Of a stretch of 64,000 nt of DNA, positions 35,726 through 46,905 are shown piece after piece (position 1 is the stretch's first letter; the number at the start of each line of letters is the position of its first letter). Source of the stretch: Pomphorhynchus laevis (taxonomy: Eukaryota > Acanthocephala > Palaeacanthocephala > Echinorhynchida > Pomphorhynchidae); assembly GCA_012934845.2 (NCBI GenBank), contig WNNJ02000954.1, forward strand, positions 1 through 64,000, given 5' to 3'. The notes beneath the pieces were generated by a model. It searched no databases. It worked only from the letters and a program-made list of their open reading frames with translations, and had not been told where the DNA came from. A program made the translations under genes and the position numbers.

Positions 35726-36405
35726 ATAAATTTGCTTTTAATTCAGTCTGAATTAAAAGCAATTAAAACATATATTCGTGTCTTCAAATGAGGCTGGATC
35801 CCATCTCTATCGATCAATATAAATACAGCCAATATAATAATACAAACCAATATTGATATATTTAAATCAATGTGAATATCAACAAATATAAAAAACAATA
35901 TAAAATCAACTACAATATAAAAAATATAAAAAACTACAAAAACAATATAAAAAGCAACTACAATTTAATCAATAAATTTATACTTCACATAGTATATTTA
36001 TACTTTACTTTAATTATATGTTTATTTATATATTAATTTATATATTTATAAATGAATATTTATATAAACGCTGTGAAGTATATATTTTTTAAATTGTAGT
36101 TGTTATTTATGCTGTTAAAGTTCTTCAACAGCATCAAAACAGCGATTGATTTTGAAAAGTTAATATTGTTTTTCTAAACTTATCTGGCTCTTCAAAAACA
36201 ACTCGTATATAGTATTGCTCGCTAATACTATTTATACAATATTATAATATATTATATATTATAGTATTATATTTAATTTTATACATATCACACAGCATAA
36301 TTATATATACTATATATAATATTGATCGCTATATGTAATCCTTATTTACATGATTTAAGTAAAAATATAATTTATATTTATAATTTTAAATTTAATTATA
36401 TGACT
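34645..36405. repeat. Left arm of large inverted repeat (~1.75 kb)
   Basis: Reverse-complementary to 43187-44946. The part at 35750-36400 is nearly identical to 43187-43860; the PLE-bearing outer part is more diverged. The spacer is about 6.8 kb. Confidence 0.85.
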
Positions 36406-36411
36406 TTTGTG

Positions 36412-36455
36412 TTTTCAGATTGAAAAAGCCCGACTGGGCGAAACGTCTTGAAAAT
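36412..36455 (+). ncRNA. Degenerate hammerhead-like motif
   Basis: Order: TTTTCAGA, TTGAAAA in the CTGANGA position, stem II GCCC-GACT-GGGC, GAAA, ACGTC, then TTGAAAA pairing back to TTTTCA. Stems I and II fit, but two core bases are changed (C3 and G8 positions), so activity is unlikely. The stem III sequence ACGT is self-complementary. Confidence 0.45.
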
Positions 36456-36576
36456 TATTTCTGCTTACTAGTCTACATATATATATTAAATTTATTAAAT
36501 ATAAACTGGCAAAAGGGTTATGGCACTTTATTTCAACGTTTCGGCCGAAGCCTTCAGAAAAATTGTAACAATTTAT

Positions 36577-36614
36577 AATAACCAAGACTTTTTAGTTAAA
36601 AAGTCTCGGTTATT
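36577..36614. repeat. Palindrome, 17-bp arms with one mismatch
   Basis: AATAACCAAGACTTTTTA / TAAAAAGTCTCGGTTATT pair around a 2-base centre. Confidence 0.8.
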
Positions 36615-36647
36615 ATATATATGTTTTGATTTATATCAGCTAAAATA

Positions 36648-36690
36648 ACAGAGAATTATAAAAGACGTTTCGCCCTTCGCCGGGCTTTTC
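36648..36690 (-). ncRNA. Degenerate hammerhead-like motif, inverted relative to 36412
   Basis: The minus strand has TGGAAA, stem II GCCC-GGCGAAG-GGC, GAAA, ACGTC, close to the motif at 36412. The core is incomplete. Confidence 0.35.
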
Positions 36691-36726
36691 CATTTGTATT
36701 TTTTTATGACCAAAAGATATATATAT

Positions 36727-36774
36727 TAAAGAATTAACTGGTGTTAATTAACACCAGTTAATTCTTTAATATTA
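36727..36774. repeat. Perfect palindrome
   Basis: TTAAAGAATTAACTGGTGTT followed by its exact complement. It stands between hammerhead-like remnants and a (TA)n tract. Confidence 0.95.
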
Positions 36775-36824
36775 ATATATGAACAAATACAATAAGTATC
36801 CTGGTCGTCGGTGTCAAGTCTTTC

Positions 36825-36826
<2 letters not shown>

Positions 36827-36886
<60 letters not shown>
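36827..36886. repeat. (TA)n microsatellite
   Basis: About 28 TA units. The open frames that run through it are artefacts. Confidence 0.95.
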
Positions 36887-36888
<2 letters not shown>

Positions 36889-37009
36889 GGAAGAGTCTAC
36901 AATAGACCTTGAGGGGCAATTATATACTCGAAATACCCACTATATAATATTAGATTTGCGGAAAACTGACACTGTCCCGGATCATCCATTGAATGATACA
37001 TTAGTAATA

Positions 37010-37249
37010 ATTGTCGTAAGTAGATAAAAAACAGGAAATGAAGACCAAGAGCAATTTCTTGTAAAGCTTTCGGGCTAACTGCCCTTCTTCAGTACATTGT
37101 AAGTAACTTTAATCAACAACTTTTGTCAAGACTTGATAAAAGTTGTTGATTAAAGTTACCTACAATGTACTGAAGAAGGGCAGTTAGCCCGAAAGCTTTA
37201 CAAGAAATTGCTCTTGGTCTTCATTTCCTGTTTTTTATCTACTTACGAC

Positions 37250-37253
<4 letters not shown>
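37010..37253. repeat. Foldback, ~115-bp near-perfect arms, with hammerhead-like motif in each arm
   Basis: Arms 37010-37128 and 37133-37253 are almost exact complements. Read outward-in on its own strand, each arm holds CTGAAGA, an extra A, stem II GGGC-AGTTA-GCCC, GAAA, GCTT and TACAAG: plus strand at 37166-37206, minus strand at about 37059-37100. A (TA)n tract follows immediately. Confidence 0.85.
37166..37206 (+). ncRNA. Hammerhead-ribozyme-like motif (type I layout)
   Basis: Stem I TGTA/TACA, core CTGAAGA (37170-37176), an extra A, 4-bp stem II GGGC/GCCC with loop AGTTA, then GAA and the self-complementary AGCT in the stem III place, then T as the base before the expected cut. All invariant core positions (CUGANGA, GAA) are present. 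An extra A after A9 is known from the chrysanthemum chlorotic mottle viroid hammerhead. Confidence 0.55.

Positions 37254-37319
<66 letters not shown>
37250..37319. repeat. (TA)n microsatellite
   Basis: About 33 TA units between the foldback and the 293-bp tandem units. Confidence 0.95.
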
Positions 37320-37340
37320 TGAACACTCTTAAAATCTGGA

Positions 37341-37380
37341 CCCTACTGATGAAGCTCAATAAGCAGAAACCGGTCTAGGG
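37341..37380 (+). ncRNA. Type I hammerhead ribozyme, copy 1
   Basis: Stem I CCCTA (37341-37345) pairs perfectly with TAGGG (37376-37380). Core CTGATGA is at 37346-37352. Stem II GCT/AGC has loop CAATA and a flanking A-A mismatch. GAA is at 37366-37368. The short self-complementary stem III sequence ACCGGT is followed by C37375, after which cleavage is expected. Outer pairing AAAT/ATTT leaves a 5-base internal loop in stem I, as needed for loop contacts. Very short palindromic stem III is typical of hammerheads that work as dimers. Activity is not proven. Confidence 0.7.
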
Positions 37381-37633
37381 ATTTGATTACTGATGGACTG
37401 TGATGGTTTCCAATACCCAGTTATGTCCGTTTCCCCCGTTTACTTATTAGTAACAACTATAATGCCGTATCGCTCTGCGATCCGGGGGCAGGCTGCAAAA
37501 ATATTTATATAATATACTGCCGAATCACTTTTGTGATCGCCTGTGGACTTGAAGGTCGTGTTGTAATAATCATCCTTGTGATGAACCCTTCTAAACTGTG
37601 GTGGAGGATCTCTGAACATTCTTAAAATCTGGA

Positions 37634-37673
37634 CCCTACTGATGAAGCTCAATAAGCAGAAACCGGTCTAGGG
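37634..37673 (+). ncRNA. Type I hammerhead ribozyme, copy 2
   Basis: Identical in every core and stem position to the motif 293 bp upstream: CCCTA, CTGATGA at 37639-37645, GCT/AGC, GAA, ACCGGT, C37668, TAGGG. Cleavage at both sites would release a 293-nt RNA (37376-37668). Confidence 0.7.
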
Positions 37674-37794
37674 ATTTGATTACTGATGGACTGTGATGGT
37701 TTCCAATACCCAGTTATGTCCGTTTCCCCCGTTTACTTATTAGTAACAACTATAATGCCGTATCGCTCTGCGATCCGGGGGCAGGCTGCAAAAA

Positions 37795-38300
<506 letters not shown>

Positions 38301-38878
38301 AGCGATATACATAATGATATATATATCGCTTTTTGTTTTTAAATACGTCATTATTTTTCGAATATCAGCCATCAATAGCAAACTAAAGATCACTATGATC
38401 TCTTGTCGTTTGCAACTTACTTTATTAGTTTTTCCGTTCGTCTACGCTTTACTATTCAATATTTATCATATCAATAATTTTTAAATACAAATGATACTTT
38501 CTATTTCTCACACTACTCCCGGATTCAAAATATTAAGTTTTTATCTCATTTTTCTTATTCATATCTTCATATCTTTAAACATTTTATTTTCTGATTTAAT
38601 TTCGTCCTTTGCCTTTATTATCCGAGACTATTTATATACAGTTTGCCTTTCAAACACAGCACAAAGTTCTTATTTACATTGTTCATTTCTTTACTTTTTA
38701 TCTCTTTAAACATTTACAATCCCTTCATTTTCACAGTTGCTTTAGATATCATGTCCATATACTATTGCTAAACAATGTATCTATCTTGTTCGTTTGCTTT
38801 AAACCTAATAATTATGTTATGTATACATGTATACGTGGACTTTATATTTCTCTAATGAAAGTTAGTCGACTTTATATA
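38301..38878. other. AT-rich stretch, nothing recognised
   Basis: Several open frames of 70-95 codons overlap here in different frames. Their composition is low-complexity and AT-driven and I do not call them genes. Confidence 0.4.
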
Positions 38879-39059
38879 ATCAAATCAGCTAACTGAGTCT
38901 ACGTATTTAATATAATTATAAAATAAACAAAACATAATAATGCTAAATCAAAATTTAATAATTAAATAATAAAATAAATAATTGTTATAAGATTTTTTAT
39001 AATTTAAATCAAGTTAAAAAATAAAATGAATTTAAAATAAACGTCATTTTTATGAATTG

Positions 39060-39240
39060 ACTAATAAATAACAGACGTTGTATCAGAATAAGAATTAGAG
39101 GTCATCAGGAGGAACTGCTATGCTATCAGGTTTCGGCCCCTAACTCCTCTACCCAACATAGCAGCGGGGTCAAATACATGCTAATGATGTATTTCCTCTG
39201 ATAAAACTATCTAGTATCTTATTCTAATACCAACTATATT
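39060..39240 (-). ncRNA. Conserved pseudoknot-like RNA fold at the PLE 3' end
   Basis: Pairings on the plus-strand representation: GTATCAGAATAAGA with TCTTATTCTAATAC; TCATCAGGAGGAA with TTTCCTCTGATA; CTGCTATG with CATAGCAG; AAATACAT with ATGTATTT; and a crossing pair GGCCCC with GGGGTC. The same pairings recur, with matching changes on both sides, in copies at 34255, 44560, 47130 and 48590. Confidence 0.6.
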
Positions 39241-40455
39241 ATTTATTATCCATCCATAAAAATTTGCTACTTAAGAGTTTAAATGTATTCTTTATATTAT
39301 TGTGTTGATTTATATATTTTAATATTTTTTGCTTGATGTTATTTTTATAGTAACCTAGTTTAAAATATGTATCTATTAAATTATTTAAATGATTTTGAAG
39401 AAAGCCAATATCATTACATATTGTTGCAATTCTTAAAATTTCATTATTTAATGTATTATATTTTATATTATATGGTATGCATGAATGATCATGCAAAAAT
39501 ATGTTTCTTGTAAATTTAAATGTGTCATCTTTACGATATAAATTAATGGTAGTTTTAGTTAATGTTAATTTAATGTTCATATCTAGATATACACCTTCTT
39601 TATCATTAATATCGATTTTGTTAAGAATAAGGCTTTCTGGATAAATTTGTTCACTAATTGAATGAAAAATATTAGAATTAAATACACATATATCATGAAT
39701 GTATCGAAACATATATTTCAAATATTTATATAGTTTAGATCTCGTTTTTCCACAGTTATGAACAAATTCATATTCTATAAAGCTTAAAAACAAGTCAGCT
39801 ATAATTGAGCTACTATTACCACCCATTGGAACACCTTTTACTTGTCTAAATATAGATGTCCCTACTTTTAAATAATTTTGATTTATCAAAATATTTAAGG
39901 ATTCTATTAATTCAATTTTATCCATATATTTATATTTGTATATCTTTTTCCGAATATAAGATATATGTATATCTTTTTCCGAATATAAGATATATGTATA
40001 TCTTTTTCCGAATATAAGATATATGTATATCTTTTTCCGAATATAAGATATATGTATATCTTTTTCCGAATATAAGATATATGTATATCTTTTTCCGAAT
40101 ATAAGATTAATTAATTTTACTAACGCTTCTTTAATATCTACTAAATCTAGATTTGTATAAAGCGTACTAAAATCGTACGTATTTATATTTTGAAAATTTA
40201 TTCCTTTTGTCTGTTCTAAAAATTCTTTTGTAGAATTAATACTGAAATAGTGTTTTATACCAGTATTAATTTCGATTACCTTGCAATATTTTTTAAGTGT
40301 GCTTTAATTACTTTAAGTATTTTATTCATATAGACAGAAAGTGGTTTTAATGTGCATTTAAACGCACTACATATGAACCTAGGTTTTATTGGATTTTTAT
40401 GTAATTTTGGATTCCAATATAATATAGGTATAGTTTTATTATCTGATTTAACCTT
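39239..40455 (-). pseudogene. Penelope-like reverse transcriptase, partial
   Basis: In order on the minus strand: WNPKLHKNPIKPRFICS and TLKPLSVYMNKIL (about 40320-40430), FQNINTYDFSTLYTNLDL (about 40135-40190), then across a 29-bp tandem repeat into an open 228-codon frame (39239-39925). That frame holds FRQVKGVPMGGNSSSIIADL, MFRYIHDICVF in the catalytic position, VYLDMNIKLT, and a thumb with SCIPYNIKYNTLNNEI. The usual RYIDD reads RYIHD, so a catalytic aspartate is replaced. The LPKxHK-, DFSTLYT- and GVPMG-type boxes place it among PLE RTs. Frames upstream of 39925 are interrupted by the repeat and by stops. Confidence 0.8.
39941..40115. repeat. 29-bp tandem repeat, six copies, inside the PLE coding region
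   Basis: CTTTTTCCG recurs at 39944, 39973, 40002, 40031, 40060 and 40089, exactly 29 bp apart. The units are virtually identical. 29 is not a multiple of 3, so the array destroys the RT frame. Confidence 0.95.
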
Positions 40456-40526
40456 TATACCGTTTTATGTTACTGCTGTATAGTAACATTAAATATTAAA
40501 TACGTAGACTCGTTAGCTGATTTGAT

Positions 40527-41848
40527 TGGAATAGAATATATTTGCCACCTATTTTCTTTGGTGTTTTAATTTGTAATTTTAGCCATTGAACATAAGCAAT
40601 ATCACACTGCTATAGCTACCAAAAATATCGAATTTTTTTAACTTTACAATCCGTTGTACTCTTTTCTATTGTATTATTTGTTTTGTGCACAACATGAAAC
40701 CTTAGGAATTATACGCAAGTGACTCCCGTAACTCATTTGAAATATGTCGAAATGTTAACTTCATGGTATAGATCTTATTTTCTTTTCTAAAGTGATCCGG
40801 TAATCAAATGAGCATATATAATATATGCTCATCTTACTTGCTATAGTCAAAATTAAACATTCTCATCAATTGTTCAGGGCGTTTAAACATCATAGGAATA
40901 ATAAAATAATAAATTATTGTTCACACATTTTCGACTATTGCAATATAGTCCTTTTTAAGTGTTGTTTTTTATTCTCATCAATGAATGAATGTGAATTACA
41001 ATGACCACTAATTTGCCCTCGATCATTAACTGTTAATATCAATAGTACGTGAAAGCCTATATGTCAGTAAATTGTAAAATCTGTGCACTGCTGATTACAT
41101 TCAGTCGAGTTTCATTATCATCATTTTAAAGAAGTGTATTATAGTGTATTCTGAGACATGCAATTAACATAATTTTTAGTTATCGATACAGCTTGTTCAA
41201 TGACTTTTTGTAATTGCTAAAGATCTATTGTTCATGAGCACACTGCATATAACATCATTATAATCAGATGTTCAATATTGCGTATGTGCATTGCATTTTT
41301 GATTTATAACTCTTGCCATTTCCGTTTAATTAGAAGTTATCATATCATTGCTTAACTATTCATTGTAGCGCGTTGTTCATTTTTATTGATAGGAATTAAT
41401 ATTATAATTCAGCTTCGGATTTTGCCGTCAGAGCTATGCTTGCTCATCGATCGGAGTAGTATAATTGCTTGCTGTCACATTTTGGGGTTATTTTGTAATT
41501 ATTTATTATTTCTTTAAATTCTTATGACATTTACACTAGCGTTCATAATTGAAAGTTACGGATGCTCAACCATTAATTGCACAGTATTAGCGCTATTTCA
41601 AAATACCATCTATTATGTTCCTGATACAGCTAGTAGATACTTCACAGTTAGCTACTGATTCGGCTGCGCAGTATTGCTAGCTTGTTCATCTTGCTAGCCG
41701 TCTATTAATTTCATGATTTGGCTCTATAAACTGATGATGTCGACTAACTTTGATTATAATAAAGAAAGTCTGGTTTATCACTATTTTTAGATTTAGCTAA
41801 AATTTTGTGATTGTGTTCGTGTAGTACTCAAATAATCAAGACATAGTT
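40527..41848. other. AT-rich stretch, nothing recognised
   Basis: No supported feature. Confidence 0.4.
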
Positions 41849-41887
41849 ATCAAATCAGCTAACGTAGACTCAGTTAGCTGATTTGAT
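41849..41887. repeat. PLE terminal repeats joined end to end (39-bp palindrome-like)
   Basis: ATCAAATCAGCTAAC is followed directly by GTAGACTCAGTTAGCTGATTTGAT: both terminal inverted repeats of the PLE family with no interior. Confidence 0.85.
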
Positions 41888-43186
41888 ATGTACTGGAAAT
41901 GAAAGAGCACAAAATTGAATCAAAATTAGTAAATTATTAGAAAGTTTATCTTAAATTTTTGATATATTTAGTATATCACAAAAATGTTATATATTTAGCA
42001 TATGTATGATTTTGCGTTGACTTTAATTATTCTGTGCTGAATGATGATATGCATTACATGGAATTATATAATTATAAGTCACATTTTATTAGAATATACT
42101 TAATATACTACATATTTTACACGAACTTTTAAATGCATAATATTTAGGTCGCATTACCTTCATTTACGTTATAATGTAATATACTAAACAAAACTTATTC
42201 TACACGAATTAAATTGAAATTGAAGTAAAACACCATTAGAGGTCAACAATAGTGAATCTCTGATTATCTTATTGATATTGATTGTCACTGATGTTATACT
42301 TTACGTTTAAACGCTTAATTTTTAAACTGATAATCTCTGAACTTAGAATTATTTTTTTATTTCCAAAATAATGATCATATACTGCTCAGCCGTTTACGTT
42401 GTCCCTGGATGCGATAGTTACATGACAATTACCGTCAACACTTACTTAATTATGGATATTTTCAGGAAAATATTCATACGATCTTTCTGCTATAAATAAC
42501 AATAAATAAATTAATCTGATGTATACTATTAATGACATCATTCGTATAACATTATTTTGACTATGTCGACCATATTCGATGAAATACAATATTTTTTTCA
42601 ATGATTCCTAATCTGTTCTTTCCATTAATGTTCATATTATTAGTATTTTGGTTTATTATATTTTTGATTGGTTATAACAAAACATAATGTTGCAATCTTT
42701 ACTAGATTTTATAGTTGATTGTCACATAGATCGTCTTGAAATACTGAGCAAAACAATCAAAATCATCAGTAAACACCAAAAATATCTACAATATAACTTC
42801 ATTACCTCGTGCACCGAGTCTTCTACAATTTGCCAAAGATTTTTGCGGCTACTTGCACTTAGAGTCTTTACATTAATTTAAACTTCGTTGACGATTACCC
42901 AAAGTATTTTTTTGAATAATTGAAGCATGGTATTTACCTATCATGCTTAAATTAGTAAATTTAATATGTTTACTGCGTAAAAATACCTACAGTCCTTGCA
43001 ACTGGCACTATCATTAAACACGTCCAAAATTCAATATTATCTATTTATTCGGGGACTATCAGCAAGTAAATTTACTTGAATATAGTCTAGTTTAATAGGT
43101 CTGTTTTTTAATCATTTTATACTAACACTATGTTTATACTTATATTTCAGCAAAAAGACAGTGGAATATGATTTTTCCGGAATATT
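41888..43186. other. AT-rich stretch, nothing recognised
   Basis: No supported feature. The 64-codon open frame at 42687-42881 has no recognisable motif. Confidence 0.4.
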
Positions 43187-43859
43187 GTTTAAATATTTAT
43201 AAAAATTTAATTTAAAATTATAAATATAAATTATATTTTTACTTAAATCATGTAAATAAGGATTACATATAGCGATCAATATTATATATAGTATATATAA
43301 TTATGCTGTGCGATATGTATAAAATTGAATATAATATTATAATATATAATATATTATAATGTTGTATAAATAGTATTAGCGAGCAATACTATATACGAGT
43401 TGTTTTTGAAAAACCAGATAAGTTCAGAAAAACAATATTAACTTTTCAAAATCAATCGCTGTTTTGATGCTGTTGAAGAACTTTAATAGCATAAATAACA
43501 ACTACAATTTAAAAAATATATACTTCACAGCGTTTATATAAATATTCATTTATAAATATATAAATTAATATATAAATAAACATATAATTAAAGTAAAGTA
43601 TAAATATACTATGTGAAGTATAAATTTATTGTTTAAATTGTAGTTGCTTTTTATATTGTTTTTGTAGTTTTTTATATTTTTTATATTGTAGTTGATTTTA
43701 TATTGTTTTTTATATTTGTTGATGTTCACATTGATTTAAATATATCAATATTGGTTTGTATTATTATATTGGCTGTATTTATATTGATCGATAGAGATGG
43801 GATCCAGCCTCATTTGAAGACACGAATATATGTTTTAATTGCTTTTAATTCAGACTGAA

Positions 43860-44946
43860 TTAAAAGCAATTAAAAGCAATTATAAAGATATAAAATATAT
43901 GTTTCTGTATATTTATGATATATGTGTATTTAACTCTAGCAATTTTAATTCAATAGGCTAACAAATTTATACAGGTAGCCCTATTCTCAGTTAAACCAAT
44001 ATTCATGACAAAGAAGGTATATTTTGCATGAGCATTTATACATACAATTTAATATAAAAAATACTTTAAATAATGAAATTTTAAGAATTGCAACAATATG
44101 TAATGATATTGGTTTTCTTTAAAATCATTTAAATAATTTAAAAGATACATATTTTAAACTAGGTTACTATAAAAATAAATCTAACAGAAAATAGTAAAAT
44201 ATATAAATCAACACAATATTATTATAATAAATACAAAACCCACAATCTTCTTCCATTTCAAATTTATATTATTACAGGAACTAAGAAGAAAATATCCTTT
44301 GTTTCATAAAAATTCTATATTTCGATAGCTCCTGCTATCATCATCAGGATTACAAAAAAAATGTTTCGTGAAACATTTTTTTGTAATCATTATGAGGATA
44401 GCAGGAGCTATCGAAATATAGAATTTTTATGAAACAAAGGATATTTTCTTATTCGTTCCTGTAATAATATACAATATTATTAAAAATAAATTTAAACTAT
44501 TAAGATTAAAATTTTTATGTATAGATAATAAATAATATACTATGTGTAAGAATAAGATATGGGATAAGCAACTTTAATCAGAGTAAATACTTCATTAGCA
44601 TGTATTTGGCCCCGCTGCTATGTTGAGTAGAGGAGTTAGGGGCGGAAACCTAATAGCATATTAGTTCCTATTAATGACCTCTAATCCTTATTCTGATACA
44701 TCGTCTGTTATTTATTAGGCAATTCGTTATAACTGACTTTTATTTTAAATTCCAATTTAAAATTTTAATTATATTTTTTTTTTATTTTAGAAAAAAAAAT
44801 TAATTGATATTAATTATATAAAATGTGATATAACAATTATTAATTATTTATTGTTATTTATCATAATTAATTATTTTAATTTTATTTAGTTTTATTTTTA
44901 ATTTTTAAATATTATCGAATACGTAGAATCAGTTAGCTGATCTGAT
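43860..44946 (+). mobile_element. Penelope-like element remnant in right inverted arm (copy D)
   Basis: Counterpart of copy B in the opposite orientation: decayed RT segments (43880-44230), the 3' fold (44560-44700, with stem GGCCCC / GGGGC and AAATAC / GTATTT) and the terminal motif GTTAGCTGATCTGAT at 44946. It is interrupted by the foldback at 44262-44471. Confidence 0.7.
44262..44471. repeat. Foldback insertion (~100-bp arms) with hammerhead-like core
   Basis: Near-perfect palindrome (ATTATTACAGGAAC ... GTTCCTGTAATAAT) centred near 44368, inserted in PLE copy D. The left arm on the minus strand (about 44312-44350) reads CTGATGA, an extra T, a 6-bp stem GATAGC-AGGA-GCTATC, GAA, and the self-complementary ATAT. 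The right arm has the same stem but a changed CTGATGA box. Confidence 0.75.
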
Positions 44947-46905
44947 TATGTGTATATTTGTTAAATTATTAAGTTGTGATAGACAAATTAATAATTTGTC
45001 TTTTTTTGAAATAAGAAATAAAAATAGCAATAATTATTGGACTTTTTTGAGTTGTCTTTTTTTTGAAATAAGCTAGCTGCTTGATTAGCTAATTGTCATC
45101 TTGGACTTTTTGAGTTACATCACTTATTATTAATTCGCAACTATGTGTATTTTTTGTGGCATGTAAATAGCAAAAGCAAAATTTAAAATTAAATTTAAAT
45201 TATTTATACTAAATTAATGTTAATTGTATATACTTATATTAAGTGGATGATCTGCAGACCGTAAAATTATTGCATTAATTCGTAAACTTTTTAATCTTTA
45301 TATCATTAAAATACCTTGAATATTTTTAAGTGTGTTAATTATTCTGTATAGATACATGTTTCATATTCTATTTATATATTTAATATTATTGATACATTTG
45401 CTACAAACCACGGAAGAAAATAATTACCAGTTAGGGATTATCACTATTTTATGAGGTGACGCTAAATTCTAATTCAAATGTATTTGGGTTTGCAAACCCA
45501 AATACACACATACAGTTATTTCTAAAATTTATCTCCTGTTATTATTATACCTTTGTTTGTAAACTAAATACAATTATATTTTATATTTGAAATTTTGGAT
45601 CAGAATCAATAAAACACTAATTTGTTTTTACATTTCGCTAATTGCTCTAATATTATCAGAAACAATACGTTTCGTTTCTGTTAGTACTAGCAGCAGCTAG
45701 TGATAAATGAAAATAAATCAATGTTTTGTTGATCCTGCTTCAAAATTCCAAATTTAAGAAATACATCAACATCAATTATGCTTTTGATTAATTTTTATTT
45801 GCAAAATATATTGTATATTAAGTAAACATCTTGAACAAACCAATAAAATATATTTGCTGGCAGTTTTCAAAATAACATCATTGTATTCATTTTTATAAAA
45901 TATATATTGCGTAAAAACTTTTTAAAATAATTATTTTTTCAATTGTACCATAATTTTGAAATCATTATATAATTTTTATCGAACATCTTAATTTATTTGA
46001 CAAACGAGTTTTGTTGTATATATTGGTCTTTGATGTAATGTAAAATTGAAACCAGCCAATTAAACTTGTTCAAATTTAATTTAATGATTTAATATTTAAT
46101 TTCGAATATTTAACGCCATAAATTTGCATCGTTTAAGTTATATATACATTTACGTACATTTTTATTCAATTTCTCACATATTATATTTGATGTATGCTAA
46201 AATGGATGTAAAATCTTTTACCTATATTTTCAAAGCTAGTATTTGTAGCAGATAAATATAAAATCGAGTTAGATTAAATCAAAATTCGCCAATTTTTTAG
46301 GTACAATCTTTTGCTGCTTTAAATGTCACTATCTTAGTAGCAAGTAGTTATATTACTTTATCTGCTGAGTTTGACATCTTCATATAGTTTATAATTCACC
46401 ATTTTGATTATGGACTTATTAACACGAAAATGCACATCGAAGTTTTACAGAATTTAATACTGACCGTTAGCTGGCTAATAGACTGACCATCAAAACATAT
46501 TTACCTGTAGTTTTTTATTTTGAAGCCAGAACAACATCAACGCTTATGAAATTTTAATGTTATTGCTGATTTGCCTACAACACTTTATAAATTTGAAAAT
46601 TAAAGTTAGTTATTGACAAAATGCTACCATTTTTTATTAAAATTAATCAAATGTTTCAATTTGTTAGAAATCAGCATGTAATGCTTTGTCGAATATGTGG
46701 TAAATTTATATATTTCTATTTAATTTTACCAAATATTTATTTAAAATTCAAAACTTCTAAATTGTGTAAAATTCAATATTCCAAAGAAGATCTTTAAAAC
46801 TTATAATTAAATTTGCATGGGCTACTATTTATATTATTAAAATTAAGAAATATTAATAATTTAGATCAAATTTTAATAATAATATCAATATTAATAATTC
46901 ATATT
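44947..46905. other. AT-rich stretch, nothing recognised
   Basis: No supported feature. Confidence 0.4.

Larger units (their letters stand above)
38879..40526 (-). mobile_element. Penelope-like element with terminal inverted repeats (copy C, best preserved)
   Basis: Bounded by inverted repeats of about 34 bp (38879-38913 and about 40493-40526), both reading ATCAAATCAGCTAAC inward then GAGTCTACGTATTTAATAT, with one base difference. Inside, on the minus strand, is a reverse-transcriptase gene lacking its N-terminus (40450 to 39239). A structured 3' UTR (39060-39235) and an AT-rich tail follow. The 5' terminal repeat abuts the truncated RT, so the copy is internally deleted. Confidence 0.8.
43187..44946. 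repeat. Right arm of large inverted repeat (~1.75 kb)
   Basis: Partner of 34645-36405. It additionally carries a foldback insertion (44262-44471) absent from the left arm. Confidence 0.85.

Noticed and set aside
36779-37027. 82-codon open frame through a (TA)n tract
   Set aside because: Most of it is alternating Tyr-Ile from the microsatellite, and flanks are palindromes and hammerhead-like sequence.
39060-39240. Calling the PLE 3' fold a hammerhead ribozyme
   Set aside because: GAAAC and CTGATGA boxes exist, but their order and the very short spacer leave no room for stem I, and one box is changed in copies D and F.
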